In this document: one piece after another, positions 7,430 to 15,317 of the stretch
Layout: each line of letters opens with the position of its first letter
Numbering within the stretch: the stretch's first letter is position 1
Assembly (NCBI GenBank): GCA_934373295.1
Contig: CAKROK010000011.1
Coordinates: 1-44,245, forward strand
Length of the DNA stretch: 44,245 nucleotides
Reading direction: 5' to 3'
DNA from: an uncultured Christensenellaceae bacterium
GTDB lineage: Bacteria; Bacillota; Clostridia; Christensenellales; Christensenellaceae
Program-made: the position numbers and the translations under genes
Notes under the pieces: model-generated
The model's database searches: none
The model's input: only the letters and a program-made list of their open reading frames with translations
Told to the model about the DNA's origin: nothing

Positions 7430-8633
7430 TTTAACCGGAAAGAGCGTATGTCTCTGCGTGAGCGGGGGCATAGCCTGCTTTAAGGCGGCGGCTTTGACGA
7501 GTATGCTGGTCAAAGCGGGAGCTGACGTATCCGTCGCCATGACGGAAAACGCCCAAAAGTTCGTTTCGCCCATAACATTTGAGGCGCTTTGCCATAGAGC
7601 GGTCGCGTCGGACACTTTTTCGCGCTTCACGCCATATGAGATAGAGCATATCGCGTTCGCCAAGCGCGCGGACGTTATGGTGGTCGCGCCCGCAACGGCG
7701 AACATAATGGGCAAGGCGGCGCACGGGATAGCGGACGATTTCGTATCGACCGCTCTTTTGGCGACGACCGCGCCTACTCTTTTTGTGCCTGCGATGAACT
7801 CCGCGATGTACGATAATCCCATTTTTAAGGAGAATATTCGTCTGTTAAAGGGCTACGGCAAGCTGGTGATGGACGCCGCGAACGGCTCGCTCGCCTGCGG
7901 TCAAGCGGGAGAGGGCAGGATGCCCGAGCCGGAGGAGATATTTGAAGAGATCTGCGCGATTTTGGATAAAAGAGAGCAGGATTTTGCGGGCAAAAAGGTG
8001 CTCGTGACGGCGGGGCCGACCATCGAGCGCATAGACGACGTGAGATACCTCACCAACCGCTCGAGCGGCAAGATGGGATACGCGATAGCCAAGGCGGCGA
8101 GGGAGCGCGGCGCAAGCGTCACGCTCGTTTCCGGAAAGACCGCGCTTAAAGCGCCCGTCGGCGTGAACACGATTGTCGTGGAGAGCGCGCAGGATATGTA
8201 TGACGCGGTGAACGCCAATTTCGACGCGGCGGATATCTTTATATCTGCGGCGGCGGTGGCGGATTATACCCCCGTCAAAAAGGTGGACGGAAAGATAAAA
8301 AAGAGCGGCGACATGACCGTTGAGTTAAAGCGCACGTGCGATATAATAAAGGACATGGGCGAGAAAAAGGGCGATAGGTTAATCGTCGGCTTTGCGGCGG
8401 AGGCAAGGGACGTCCTTGAAAACGCGAGTGAAAAGCTCGCAAAAAAGCGCCTTGACCTCATCGCGGCGAACGACATCTCGCGCGATGATATCGGCTTTGC
8501 GGGAGAGGAAAACGCGCTCACACTCATTTTTGCGGACGGAACGCGCTATTTTGTCGAAAAATGCAGCAAGTTAGAGGCGGCGCACGCCCTGCTTGACGCG
8601 ATAACGGAGATTTATGAAAAGAGAAATGATTGA
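7416..8633 (+). CDS. coaBC: Bifunctional phosphopantothenoylcysteine decarboxylase / phosphopantothenate-cysteine ligase
   Basis: The protein has 405 residues and catalyses two steps of coenzyme A synthesis. The N-terminal flavoprotein CoaC half (about 1-185) has the catalytic His in IEHIAFAKRAD and the substrate motif PAMNSAMYDNP. The C-terminal CoaB half (about 195-400) has VTAGPTIERIDDVRYLTNRSSGKMG and the AAVADYTP segment. It overlaps rpoZ by 14 nt and the next gene by 20 nt, so the three are translated from one mRNA. Confidence 0.96.
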   Translation: MSGHNLTGKSVCLCVSGGIACFKAAALTSMLVKAGADVSVAMTENAQKFVSPITFEALCHRAVASDTFSRFTPYEIEHIAFAKRADVMVVAPATANIMGKAAHGIADDFVSTALLATTAPTLFVPAMNSAMYDNPIFKENIRLLKGYGKLVMDAANGSLACGQAGEGRMPEPEEIFEEICAILDKREQDFAGKKVLVTAGPTIERIDDVRYLTNRSSGKMGYAIAKAARERGASVTLVSGKTALKAPVGVNTIVVESAQDMYDAVNANFDAADIFISAAAVADYTPVKKVDGKIKKSGDMTVELKRTCDIIKDMGEKKGDRLIVGFAAEARDVLENASEKLAKKRLDLIAANDISRDDIGFAGEENALTLIFADGTRYFVEKCSKLEAAHALLDAITEIYEKRND

Positions 8634-9765
8634 TTTTATTTTTTCGGGAGCAAGGGAGAGCCATGCTCCCGACTTTATTAATGAAGAAAACGTCAAAAAG
8701 GCCGTCGCGTTTTACGAAAATCTCGACGACTATGAGATGACCCCGCTCGCAAGCCTAAACGCGCTCGCGGAGGAGCTGGGGCTGGGCGCGGTGCTCGTAA
8801 AGGATGAATCCAAGCGCTTCGGCTTAAATGCGTTCAAGGCGATAGGCGGGCTTTATGCGGTTTATCGCGTGATATGCGACGCTGCGGGGAGAGATGAGCT
8901 ATCCCTTGACGAGGCGAGGCAGCTCGCAAAGAGCATGACGTTCGTCACTGCGACGGACGGAAACCACGGCAGGAGCGTGGCGTATTCCGCGAACAGGCTG
9001 GGCGCGCGCTCGGTCATATTCATGCCCAGGGGCACGGCGAAAAGCAGGATAGAAAATATAGAGAAAATCCCGTCGGCAGAGGTTTTCGTGACGCAAAAGA
9101 GCTATGACGGAACGGTAGAGACGGCGCGTGAATATGCTCAAAAGATGGGCGGACATCTCGTTCAGGATACGTCCTTTGAGGGATATGAGGTGATCCCGGG
9201 GTACATCAACACCGGTTATTGCGTCATGGCGCGCGAGGCGCTTTTACAGAGTGCGCGGTATGGCGGCTTCACGCATGTGTTTTTACAGGCGGGCGTCGGT
9301 TCGATGGCGGCGGCGGTCGCGGGATATTATGACAACGTTATGCGCGAAAAGCCGAGGTCGGTAATAGTCGAGCCGCACGCGGCGAACTGCATTTTTGCGT
9401 CCGTAAAGGCGGGCGACGGACGTGCGCACAGCCTTTTGGAGGATAAGCCGACCATCATGGCGGGGCTGAATTGCCAAACGCCCAGCATGATATCGTGGGA
9501 GATACTGCGCGACGTGCCGTACGGCTACGCGAGCATTGGCGACGAGACCGCCAAGACGGGCATGAGGATACTGAAGAGATACGGCATAACGAGCGGAGAA
9601 TCGGGCGCGGCGACCATGGGGCTGCTGCACGCGATAATGACCGCGCCCAGATTGGAGGGCGTGCGCATAAAGTTAGGGTTGAACAGCGCGGCGAGGGTGC
9701 TCATATTCTCCACGGAGGGAGACACCGATCCGGAAAACTACAAAAAAATTACGCAGGGATATTGA
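8614..9765 (+). CDS. dpaL: Diaminopropionate ammonia-lyase (PLP enzyme)
   Basis: The protein has 383 residues. Diaminopropionate ammonia-lyase degrades 2,3-diaminopropionate to pyruvate and two ammonia using pyridoxal phosphate. The PLP lysine lies in FGLNAFKAIGG. The phosphate-binding TDGNHGRSVAY, the Gly-rich QAGVGSMAAAVAGYY and the C-terminal STEGDTDPENY fit the YgeX/DpaL group. ATG 8614 follows GGAG and overlaps coaBC by 20 nt. The usual gene after coaBC in Firmicutes is priA, so this catabolic enzyme is out of place. The promoter of the ribU riboswitch overlaps its stop codon. Confidence 0.9.
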   Translation: MKREMIDFIFSGARESHAPDFINEENVKKAVAFYENLDDYEMTPLASLNALAEELGLGAVLVKDESKRFGLNAFKAIGGLYAVYRVICDAAGRDELSLDEARQLAKSMTFVTATDGNHGRSVAYSANRLGARSVIFMPRGTAKSRIENIEKIPSAEVFVTQKSYDGTVETAREYAQKMGGHLVQDTSFEGYEVIPGYINTGYCVMAREALLQSARYGGFTHVFLQAGVGSMAAAVAGYYDNVMREKPRSVIVEPHAANCIFASVKAGDGRAHSLLEDKPTIMAGLNCQTPSMISWEILRDVPYGYASIGDETAKTGMRILKRYGITSGESGAATMGLLHAIMTAPRLEGVRIKLGLNSAARVLIFSTEGDTDPENYKKITQGY

Positions 9766-9790
9766 CATTATTTTATCAATGTGGTAAAGT
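9762..9790 (+). promoter_or_regulatory. Promoter of the FMN riboswitch and ribU
   Basis: TTGACA (9762-9767) overlaps the dpaL stop codon. TAAAGT (9785-9790) follows after 17 nt and has an extended TGG just upstream. Confidence 0.8.
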
Positions 9791-9812
9791 GAGGTTGAAT
9801 TAAATAAGGTAT

Positions 9813-9940
9813 ATTCTTCGGGGCAGGGTGAAATTCCCGACCGGTAGTGAGCGGCGCTTTGCCGCAAGCCTACGAGCCGCATTATGCGGTTGATATGGTG
9901 AAAATCCATAGCCGACAGTACAGTCTGGATGAGAGAAGAG
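9813..9940 (+). ncRNA. FMN riboswitch (RFN element)
   Basis: The hallmark 5' segment CTTCGGGGCAGGGTGAAATT, then CCCGACCGGTAGTGA, is present. So are the internal GAAAATCCATAGCCGACAGT and CAGTCTGGATGAGAGAAGA segments. Outer stem P1 pairs TTCTTC with GAAGAG. This aptamer binds FMN and normally shuts off riboflavin uptake or synthesis genes when FMN is abundant. The terminator at 9963-9990 is its expression platform. Confidence 0.97.
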
Positions 9941-9962
9941 ACGTCTTTTTTTGCGTCAGCTT

Positions 9963-9990
9963 ATTCCGGGAATATGCCCCGGAATTTTTT
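9963..9990 (+). terminator. Expression-platform terminator of the FMN riboswitch
   Basis: ATTCCGGG (9963-9970) pairs with CCCGGAAT (9978-9985), followed by a T-run to 9990. It lies between the aptamer and the ribU ribosome binding site, so FMN binding should favour termination. Confidence 0.9.
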
Positions 9991-10009
9991 GTTGCAAAGG
10001 AGATATATC

Positions 10010-10627
10010 ATGAACAGAAACAAGAACCTTGCGGTACTCGTGCGCACGGCGCTTTTGGGGGCGATAGCGTTTGTCCTCATGCTTTTAGAGATACCCATTC
10101 CCATCGTGCCCGCGTGGCTCAAGCTGGATTTTTCCGACCTGCCCGCGCTTATAGCCGGCTTTGCGCTCGGCCCGATAAGCGGCATGATCGTACAGGTCGT
10201 GAAAATACTGCTCTTCCTGCTCGTCAGGGGAACGTCCTCCGGATTTGTGGGCGAGCTGGGCAACCTGCTCATGGGCATTGCGCTCGTGCTGCCCGCGTCG
10301 CTTATATATATGAAGGGAAAGTCGAGAAAGAGCGCTGTCATTGGCATGATAGTGGGCATGGTGTGCATGACGATAACGAGCGGACTTACGAACTACTACC
10401 TGCTCATCCCCGCGTATTCAAAGCTCATGGGCGTGGAGGCGATCTTATCCATGTGCAAGGAGCTAAACCCCGCGATGGACTCCGTTGCGGCGTACTGCTA
10501 CATGGCGGCTATGCCCTTTACACTCGTGAAGTCCTTCATAGACTGCGTCGTGGTGTTCGCGCTCTATAAAAAGCTGTCGCCTATTTTGCATGGGGATATT
10601 AAGAAGAAGCGTACTAATGCGGCTTGA
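10010..10627 (+). CDS. ribU: Riboflavin ECF transporter substrate-binding component RibU
   Basis: The protein has 205 residues with about six membrane segments. ALLGAIAFVLMLLEIPIPI near the N-terminus, LKLDFSDLPALIAGFALGP and the GFVGELGNLLMG segment are characteristic of RibU, which binds riboflavin for the energy-coupling-factor ABC module. The upstream FMN riboswitch confirms the substrate class. ATG 10010 follows AAAGGAGATATATC. The ECF ATPase and EcfT genes are not in the window and must be shared from elsewhere. Confidence 0.96.
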   Translation: MNRNKNLAVLVRTALLGAIAFVLMLLEIPIPIVPAWLKLDFSDLPALIAGFALGPISGMIVQVVKILLFLLVRGTSSGFVGELGNLLMGIALVLPASLIYMKGKSRKSAVIGMIVGMVCMTITSGLTNYYLLIPAYSKLMGVEAILSMCKELNPAMDSVAAYCYMAAMPFTLVKSFIDCVVVFALYKKLSPILHGDIKKKRTNAA

Positions 10628-10661
10628 ATTGCTAAAAATGTTGGAAATTGACGAATTATAT

Positions 10662-10697
10662 GGTAGAATGTTAACATGACATTCTGCCTATTTTTTT
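10662..10697 (+). terminator. Terminator after ribU
   Basis: GGTAGAATGT pairs with ACATTCTGCC (10 bp, one G-T), with loop TAACATG, followed by TATTTTTTT. TTGGAA (10641) and TAGAAT (10664) 17 nt apart could also be a promoter for the next gene; the two readings overlap. Confidence 0.75.
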
Positions 10698-10709
10698 GGA
10701 GGGAAAGAG

Positions 10710-11285
10710 ATGTTTGCGAATCTGCTTGAGGTCTATGAGGCGGTTAGGGCATGTGATAAGTGCAAGTATTGCCGAACGCGGACGAATACCGTCTTTGGCG
10801 AGGGAAATCTACACGCCCGGCTGATGTTCATAGGCGAGGGACCGGGCAAGGTGGAGGATGAGACGGGGCGCCCGTTCGTCGGACCCGCCGGTCAGCTTTT
10901 GGATAAGATGATAGCCGCGATAGGCATGAAGCGCGAGGACGTGTACATCTGCAATGTGGTGAAATGCCGCCCGCCGGGAAACGCCGTCCCTCTGCCGGAA
11001 TGCGCCCAGGCGTGCCTGCCCTATCTGCGTATGCAGGTGCGGTGCATCGCGCCCGAGGTAATAGTCTGCTTAGGAAAGACCGCCGTGACGCACATACTGC
11101 ACGACACAGGCTCGATGATACGTCTGCACGGACGGGTCTTTGAAAAGGGGCGGTTTAAAATAGTACCGACGTATCACCCCTCCGCATTGCTGCGCGACGA
11201 GAGCAAAAAGCGGCTCGCATGGGAGGATTTCAAGGTGATACGCGCGCTTTTGGAGGAGCATGAGGAAAATAATGACGCTGAATGA
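10710..11285 (+). CDS. Uracil-DNA glycosylase, family 4 (iron-sulfur)
   Basis: The protein has 191 residues. It would remove uracil from DNA to start base-excision repair. Motif 1 is GEGPGKVEDETGRPFVGPAG (about residues 37-56) and motif 2 is HPSALLR. The four cysteines expected for the [4Fe-4S] cluster are present: C-x2-C near residues 15-18, the Cys of KCRPPGN, and a Cys about 14-18 residues later. GGAGGGAAAGAG is a strong ribosome binding site. It overlaps the next gene, a divergent homologue. Confidence 0.93.
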   Translation: MFANLLEVYEAVRACDKCKYCRTRTNTVFGEGNLHARLMFIGEGPGKVEDETGRPFVGPAGQLLDKMIAAIGMKREDVYICNVVKCRPPGNAVPLPECAQACLPYLRMQVRCIAPEVIVCLGKTAVTHILHDTGSMIRLHGRVFEKGRFKIVPTYHPSALLRDESKKRLAWEDFKVIRALLEEHEENNDAE

Positions 11286-11856
11286 GGTTTACGCGCAGTT
11301 TACGCAAAGGGCGATAGACGCGGGATATACGCAGGACGAGCTCGTATACGGTCACGGCGACGCAAGCTCGCCCATAGTGCTTGTGGGCGAAGCGCCCGGA
11401 AAGGACGAGATACGCTTAAAGCGGCCGTTCGTAGGCAAGGCGGGGAAGAACCTCGACGAATTTTTGGAAAAGACGGGAATAAAGCGCGACGAGCTGTTCA
11501 TAACGAACACGGTCAAGATGCGCCCGTATAAGATAAGCGAAAAGGGGACGCGCTCCAACAGGCCGCCCAACGCAAAGGAAAAGGCGCTGTGCGCGAATTG
11601 TTTAAGGCAGGAGCTTGAGACGATATCCCCCAAGCTCGTGGTGACGCTGGGAAATACCGCCCTGAAGGCACTTTTGGGGAAGGACGCCTCGATAGGCGCT
11701 CTTCACGGAACGGTGCAAAATATGCCGCAGGGATATGCGCTTTTCGCGCTGTATCACCCCGCGAGCGTGATATATCGCCGCGAGCTTACGGCAGTATATC
11801 AGGAGGATTTGGCAAAGCTGCGTGAATACATCGATGCGCAGATGCAGATAAAATAA
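11272..11856 (+). CDS. Uracil-DNA glycosylase-like protein lacking the Fe-S cysteines
   Basis: The protein has 194 residues from ATG 11272. ATG 11260 is possible but leaves only 2 nt to GGAGGA. The fold is that of the family 4 UDG superfamily: motif 1 GEAPGKDEIRLKRPFVGKAG, NTVKMRPYK and motif 2 YHPASVIYRR. The N-terminal CxxC is missing and KCRPP is replaced by KMRPY, so no [4Fe-4S] cluster is expected; only CANC remains. Activity and substrate may differ from the upstream enzyme. The two genes overlap by 14 nt and are surely co-transcribed. Confidence 0.88.
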   Translation: MTLNEVYAQFTQRAIDAGYTQDELVYGHGDASSPIVLVGEAPGKDEIRLKRPFVGKAGKNLDEFLEKTGIKRDELFITNTVKMRPYKISEKGTRSNRPPNAKEKALCANCLRQELETISPKLVVTLGNTALKALLGKDASIGALHGTVQNMPQGYALFALYHPASVIYRRELTAVYQEDLAKLREYIDAQMQIK

Positions 11857-11928
11857 AGAGAGAGCCGTTGTTAAAGGCTCCCTGCTTTAGATTATAGGTT
11901 TATATGAAGTTAAAATATATGGAGCAAA

Positions 11929-12807
11929 TTAGTTTGCCATGCGCATAGCGGTCGCGAAGGACATGTTGCCGTTTCTGATATGATATCTGAGCGTTTCAAA
12001 CGCGATGACATCCTCGTTCTTGTGGCCGAGCGCCGCGGTGCAGTCGATGAAAGAGCAGCCGGTGTTCTTTGCGAGAGTCTTGAGCTTGTTGTTGATGGTC
12101 TGAGCGACGGGTGCGTTAGACATAACGGATACGATGAACAGCTCCGCCTTGCACTTATCATGGAGTGAGTAGAGCAGCCACTCATACTGAGAGAGGAACT
12201 CTTTGGTGTTGAAGTTTTCTGCGGTGACGTCCGCATCGCCTAAGCAGACGAAAACCTTGCTCGGGTCAAGCTCAGCTACGCAGGACTGGATCGCATTCTC
12301 GGCATCCGCTATTTTGAGATTTTCTATGCTGCGGTTATAGACATTTTCATGCATGTCGAAGTCGGCTGCGAGTTCGCTTACGGGTAAGTCCTTCATGAAA
12401 GTGGAACCGAAGAAGACGACTCCGCCCTTGGGGGACACTTCGTTAAGCTGGGAAAAACGTGTAAGCTCTTGAGAAACAGTATTCATATCTTTGCACTCCT
12501 TATGTATTTTGATTTGTGGTTTATTGTTGTTATTTGCTTCGGCAGCCTTGTCGTGACGCTTGTTGATGAAGTATACGACCAGGTTGGCGACTACTATCAC
12601 GAGGTTGAATATGTATGCGTATAATACCAGTCCGCCCACGCCCTTTATGAGCTTCGCGGTGATACCTGCCAAATAGCCGGTGAGAATGAGGAGGGTGAAG
12701 CCTAAGCTCGTGCCCGCTGCGGTGTGCGCCTTGATGTTCTTGATGAGACTTATTGGCCATGAGCATCCGAAGCAGAGCAGCATAGCCGTTTCCAATATAT
12801 CTGTCAT
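11929..12807 (-). CDS. PQ-loop (SemiSWEET-like) membrane domain fused to SGNH-like domain
   Basis: The frame encodes 292 residues from ATG 12807, which follows GGAGGTCATT. The N-terminal ~85 residues form three hydrophobic segments with a PQ-loop/SemiSWEET-like pattern (CFGCSWPISLIKNIKAHTAAG). A Lys-Asn-rich linker follows. The ~185-residue C-terminal domain resembles degenerate SGNH/GDSL proteins: FFGSTF at block I and CLGDADV at block III, where a catalytic Asn would be expected. An internal ATG at 12486 is preceded by AAGGAG with 9 nt spacing, so the C-terminal part could also be made alone. Substrate unknown; sugar or small-molecule transport is inferred from the PQ-loop only. Confidence 0.72.
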   Translation of the reverse strand: MTDILETAMLLCFGCSWPISLIKNIKAHTAAGTSLGFTLLILTGYLAGITAKLIKGVGGLVLYAYIFNLVIVVANLVVYFINKRHDKAAEANNNNKPQIKIHKECKDMNTVSQELTRFSQLNEVSPKGGVVFFGSTFMKDLPVSELAADFDMHENVYNRSIENLKIADAENAIQSCVAELDPSKVFVCLGDADVTAENFNTKEFLSQYEWLLYSLHDKCKAELFIVSVMSNAPVAQTINNKLKTLAKNTGCSFIDCTAALGHKNEDVIAFETLRYHIRNGNMSFATAMRMAN

Positions 12808-12845
12808 AATGACCTCCGTTTCTTTCCTTCGCGTATATATTAGCA

Positions 12846-12874
12846 TTGACAAATGATACTGTCTAATATATCAT
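12846..12874 (+). promoter_or_regulatory. Promoter of the lysR gene
   Basis: TTGACA (12846-12851) and TATCAT (12869-12874) are 17 nt apart in the divergent intergenic region. Confidence 0.65.
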
Positions 12875-12918
12875 ATGTATTGAATTGATAATCTATCTAT
12901 TATGAAAGGTGCTTTCCT

Positions 12919-13812
12919 ATGGAAATTACACAGCTTAAATACTTTTTAGAAGTCGCGCAATCGCAGCACATGACGCGCAGCGCGCAAAAGCTGCATATAG
13001 CGCAGCCCGCGCTCACGCAGTCCATACACAGACTGGAAAAGGAGCTGGGTGTGCCCCTGTTTCTGCCAAAGGGGAGGAACATCGTGCTGACGGAGTACGG
13101 AAAGTACCTTCAGGAGAAGCTGAGGCCGATAATCACCGTGTTGGACGGCATCCCCGAGCAGCTGAGGACGATGGCGAACCTCGAAAACGAGACCATCCAT
13201 TTGAACGTGCTCGCGGCGTCCTCGCTGGTCACGGAGGCGATAATCGAATATAATCAGATAGAACCGCATGTCAATTTCAAGGTGCTGCAAAACGACGAGA
13301 GCAAGCTCTATGACGTGCAGATACGCACGAGGTTTTTCTATCAGCACACCGAAGAAATGGAAGATAATCACTTCATATGCACTGAAAAGATATTTATGGC
13401 AGTACCTAATGTCAAAAAGTATTCGAACAGAAAGTCAATTGAATTGAGTGAACTTTCCGAAGCGCCCTTCATAAGCCTTTTAGGCTCGAAGGAGTTGAGG
13501 TCGATATGCGATAAATTCTGCAATAAGGCGGGGTTTTCCCCAAAGGTCATATTTGAAAGCGACAGCCCCGTCACGGTGAGAAATATGATCGCGGCGAAGA
13601 TGGGCGTGGGCTTTTGGCCGCAGTTCACATGGGGCTCGCTGGATTCAAAGGACATCATACTTTTGGATATTGTCGAGCCGAGCTGCCACAGAGATATTTT
13701 GATTGATTTCAGGGAGAACAAAGCGGACAACACGTATGTCGTCGCGTTTTATTCTTTCCTAAAGGAGTTTTTCGCGAGGAAGATGGGGGAGTCGCTCAAA
13801 GGTATTAATTAG
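12919..13812 (+). CDS. LysR-family transcriptional regulator
   Basis: The protein has 297 residues. The N-terminal winged helix-turn-helix (about 1-60; LKYFLEVAQSQHMTRSAQKLHIAQPALTQ is spread over helices 1-3) is followed by a substrate-binding domain (about 90-290). It is divergent from the PQ-loop/SGNH gene across 111 bp, the usual arrangement for a LysR regulator and its target. The ligand cannot be predicted. GAAAGG precedes the start. Confidence 0.92.
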   Translation: MEITQLKYFLEVAQSQHMTRSAQKLHIAQPALTQSIHRLEKELGVPLFLPKGRNIVLTEYGKYLQEKLRPIITVLDGIPEQLRTMANLENETIHLNVLAASSLVTEAIIEYNQIEPHVNFKVLQNDESKLYDVQIRTRFFYQHTEEMEDNHFICTEKIFMAVPNVKKYSNRKSIELSELSEAPFISLLGSKELRSICDKFCNKAGFSPKVIFESDSPVTVRNMIAAKMGVGFWPQFTWGSLDSKDIILLDIVEPSCHRDILIDFRENKADNTYVVAFYSFLKEFFARKMGESLKGIN

Positions 13813-13910
13813 ACTCAGCGGAAAATCCTCTTGACTTTTATTATTTTTTTCAGTAACCTTTATATGGCTCGTGCCGTCTAATATGTGAATAAGTTTATGA
13901 GGCAGAAATA

Positions 13911-15305
13911 GTGGTTTTTTCGAGTATTGAGTTTGTTTTCATGAGTTTTCCCGCCTTTTTGGCGATATACTACATCATACCGGCTAAATTCAGGAGCACG
14001 TGGGCGCTCCTCGGAAGCGCGGCTTTCTTTGTGTACGGTATGCGCAGCGAACCCATACACATTCTCTTTCTCGTTATATCTCTCGCCGTCAACTACTTTT
14101 TGGGCGTGCTCATCTCGCAGGAGGGAGGCAAGCGCAGGAAGCTGCTGCTCGCGGCGGGCATAATCTATAACTTTGCGCGGCTCATACTATATAAATATAC
14201 AGACACCCTTATAGACACCGCGAACTGGGCGTTTTCTACGAATATAGAGCATCTCGGCCTGACGATGCCCATAGGCATCAGCTTTTATGTGTTCTGCGCG
14301 GTCGCATATCTTGTGGACGTATACCGCCGCACGGTGGACGCGGAGAGAAACGTGCTTAAATTCTCCGGATACATGCTGTATTTCCCCAAATTCATATCCG
14401 GCCCCATCACGCGTTATGCGGACGTAAAGGACGAGCTTGCGTCCCCGCGCCTGTCATTCGCGCGGTTTGACGACGGCTTGCGGGAGTTTATAGTCGGCCT
14501 GGGGCTTAAAGTGCTTATAGCGAACCAACTGGGCGGCGTATGGAACGCCACGGGGACTATAGGCTACGAGAGCATTTCCACCCCGCTCGCGTGGTTCGGG
14601 ATACTCTCATACAGCTTACAATTATACTTTGACTTTTACGGATATTCGCTCATGGCGATAGGCATAGGCAGGATGATGGGCGTGGAGCTTCCTAAAAACT
14701 TCGACCACCCGTATTGGTCGTGCTCAATGACGGAATTCTGGCGGCGCTGGCATATGACGCTGGGCAGTTGGTTCAGAGATTACGTCTATATCCCCCTCGG
14801 CGGAAACCGCAAGGGCAAGTTGTTTACCATATTAAACCTGCTCATAGTCTGGATATTCACGGGAATATGGCACGGCGCCGGCGGGAACTTTATAATATGG
14901 GGCATTTTTCTGTTTGCCGTAGTTGCTATTGAAAAGCTGGGCTTTAAAAAGCTGCTCGACAGGTGCAAGCCGCTGGGGCATATTTACATGCTGCTGCTCA
15001 TCCCGTTAAGCTGGCTGCCCTTTGCGCTTGAAAAGCTCTCGAACGTGGGCGTGTATTTCACGAGACTGTTCCCGTTTTTCGGAGAGGGCGTGAATGTGTA
15101 TGCGGGCGACTTCGCCAAGTATTTCACCAAATTCGGCATACCCTTCGCGGCGGGGCTGATACTCTGCCTGCCCTTTGTGAGAAAGGCGTTTGACCGCTAT
15201 AAGGACTCCGTCGTGGTGACGGTGATATTAGTGGCGGTTTTCTGGGCGTCGATGTATTTCGTATATCAGGGCCTTAACGACCCGTTTATGTATTTTAACT
15301 TTTAA
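13911..15305 (+). CDS. MBOAT-family O-acyltransferase (AlgI/PatA-like)
   Basis: The protein has 464 residues with about ten membrane segments. MBOAT hallmarks are present: WRRWHMTLGSWFRDYVYIPL with the conserved first His, and IFTGIWHGAGGNFIIWG with the catalytic His. Such proteins move acetyl groups across the membrane to an O-acetylating partner acting on alginate, peptidoglycan or secondary polymers. The start is GTG 13911 with GAGG upstream, giving the typical MVFSSIEFVF beginning. The SGNH lipoprotein gene follows 12 nt later and is the likely partner. Confidence 0.93.
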   Translation: MVFSSIEFVFMSFPAFLAIYYIIPAKFRSTWALLGSAAFFVYGMRSEPIHILFLVISLAVNYFLGVLISQEGGKRRKLLLAAGIIYNFARLILYKYTDTLIDTANWAFSTNIEHLGLTMPIGISFYVFCAVAYLVDVYRRTVDAERNVLKFSGYMLYFPKFISGPITRYADVKDELASPRLSFARFDDGLREFIVGLGLKVLIANQLGGVWNATGTIGYESISTPLAWFGILSYSLQLYFDFYGYSLMAIGIGRMMGVELPKNFDHPYWSCSMTEFWRRWHMTLGSWFRDYVYIPLGGNRKGKLFTILNLLIVWIFTGIWHGAGGNFIIWGIFLFAVVAIEKLGFKKLLDRCKPLGHIYMLLLIPLSWLPFALEKLSNVGVYFTRLFPFFGEGVNVYAGDFAKYFTKFGIPFAAGLILCLPFVRKAFDRYKDSVVVTVILVAVFWASMYFVYQGLNDPFMYFNF

Positions 15306-15317
15306 GGAGAGAGTAAA

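Noticed and set aside
9847..10569. 240-residue plus-strand frame
   Set aside because: It runs through the FMN riboswitch and is a shadow of ribU in another frame; no ribosome binding site and strongly biased composition.
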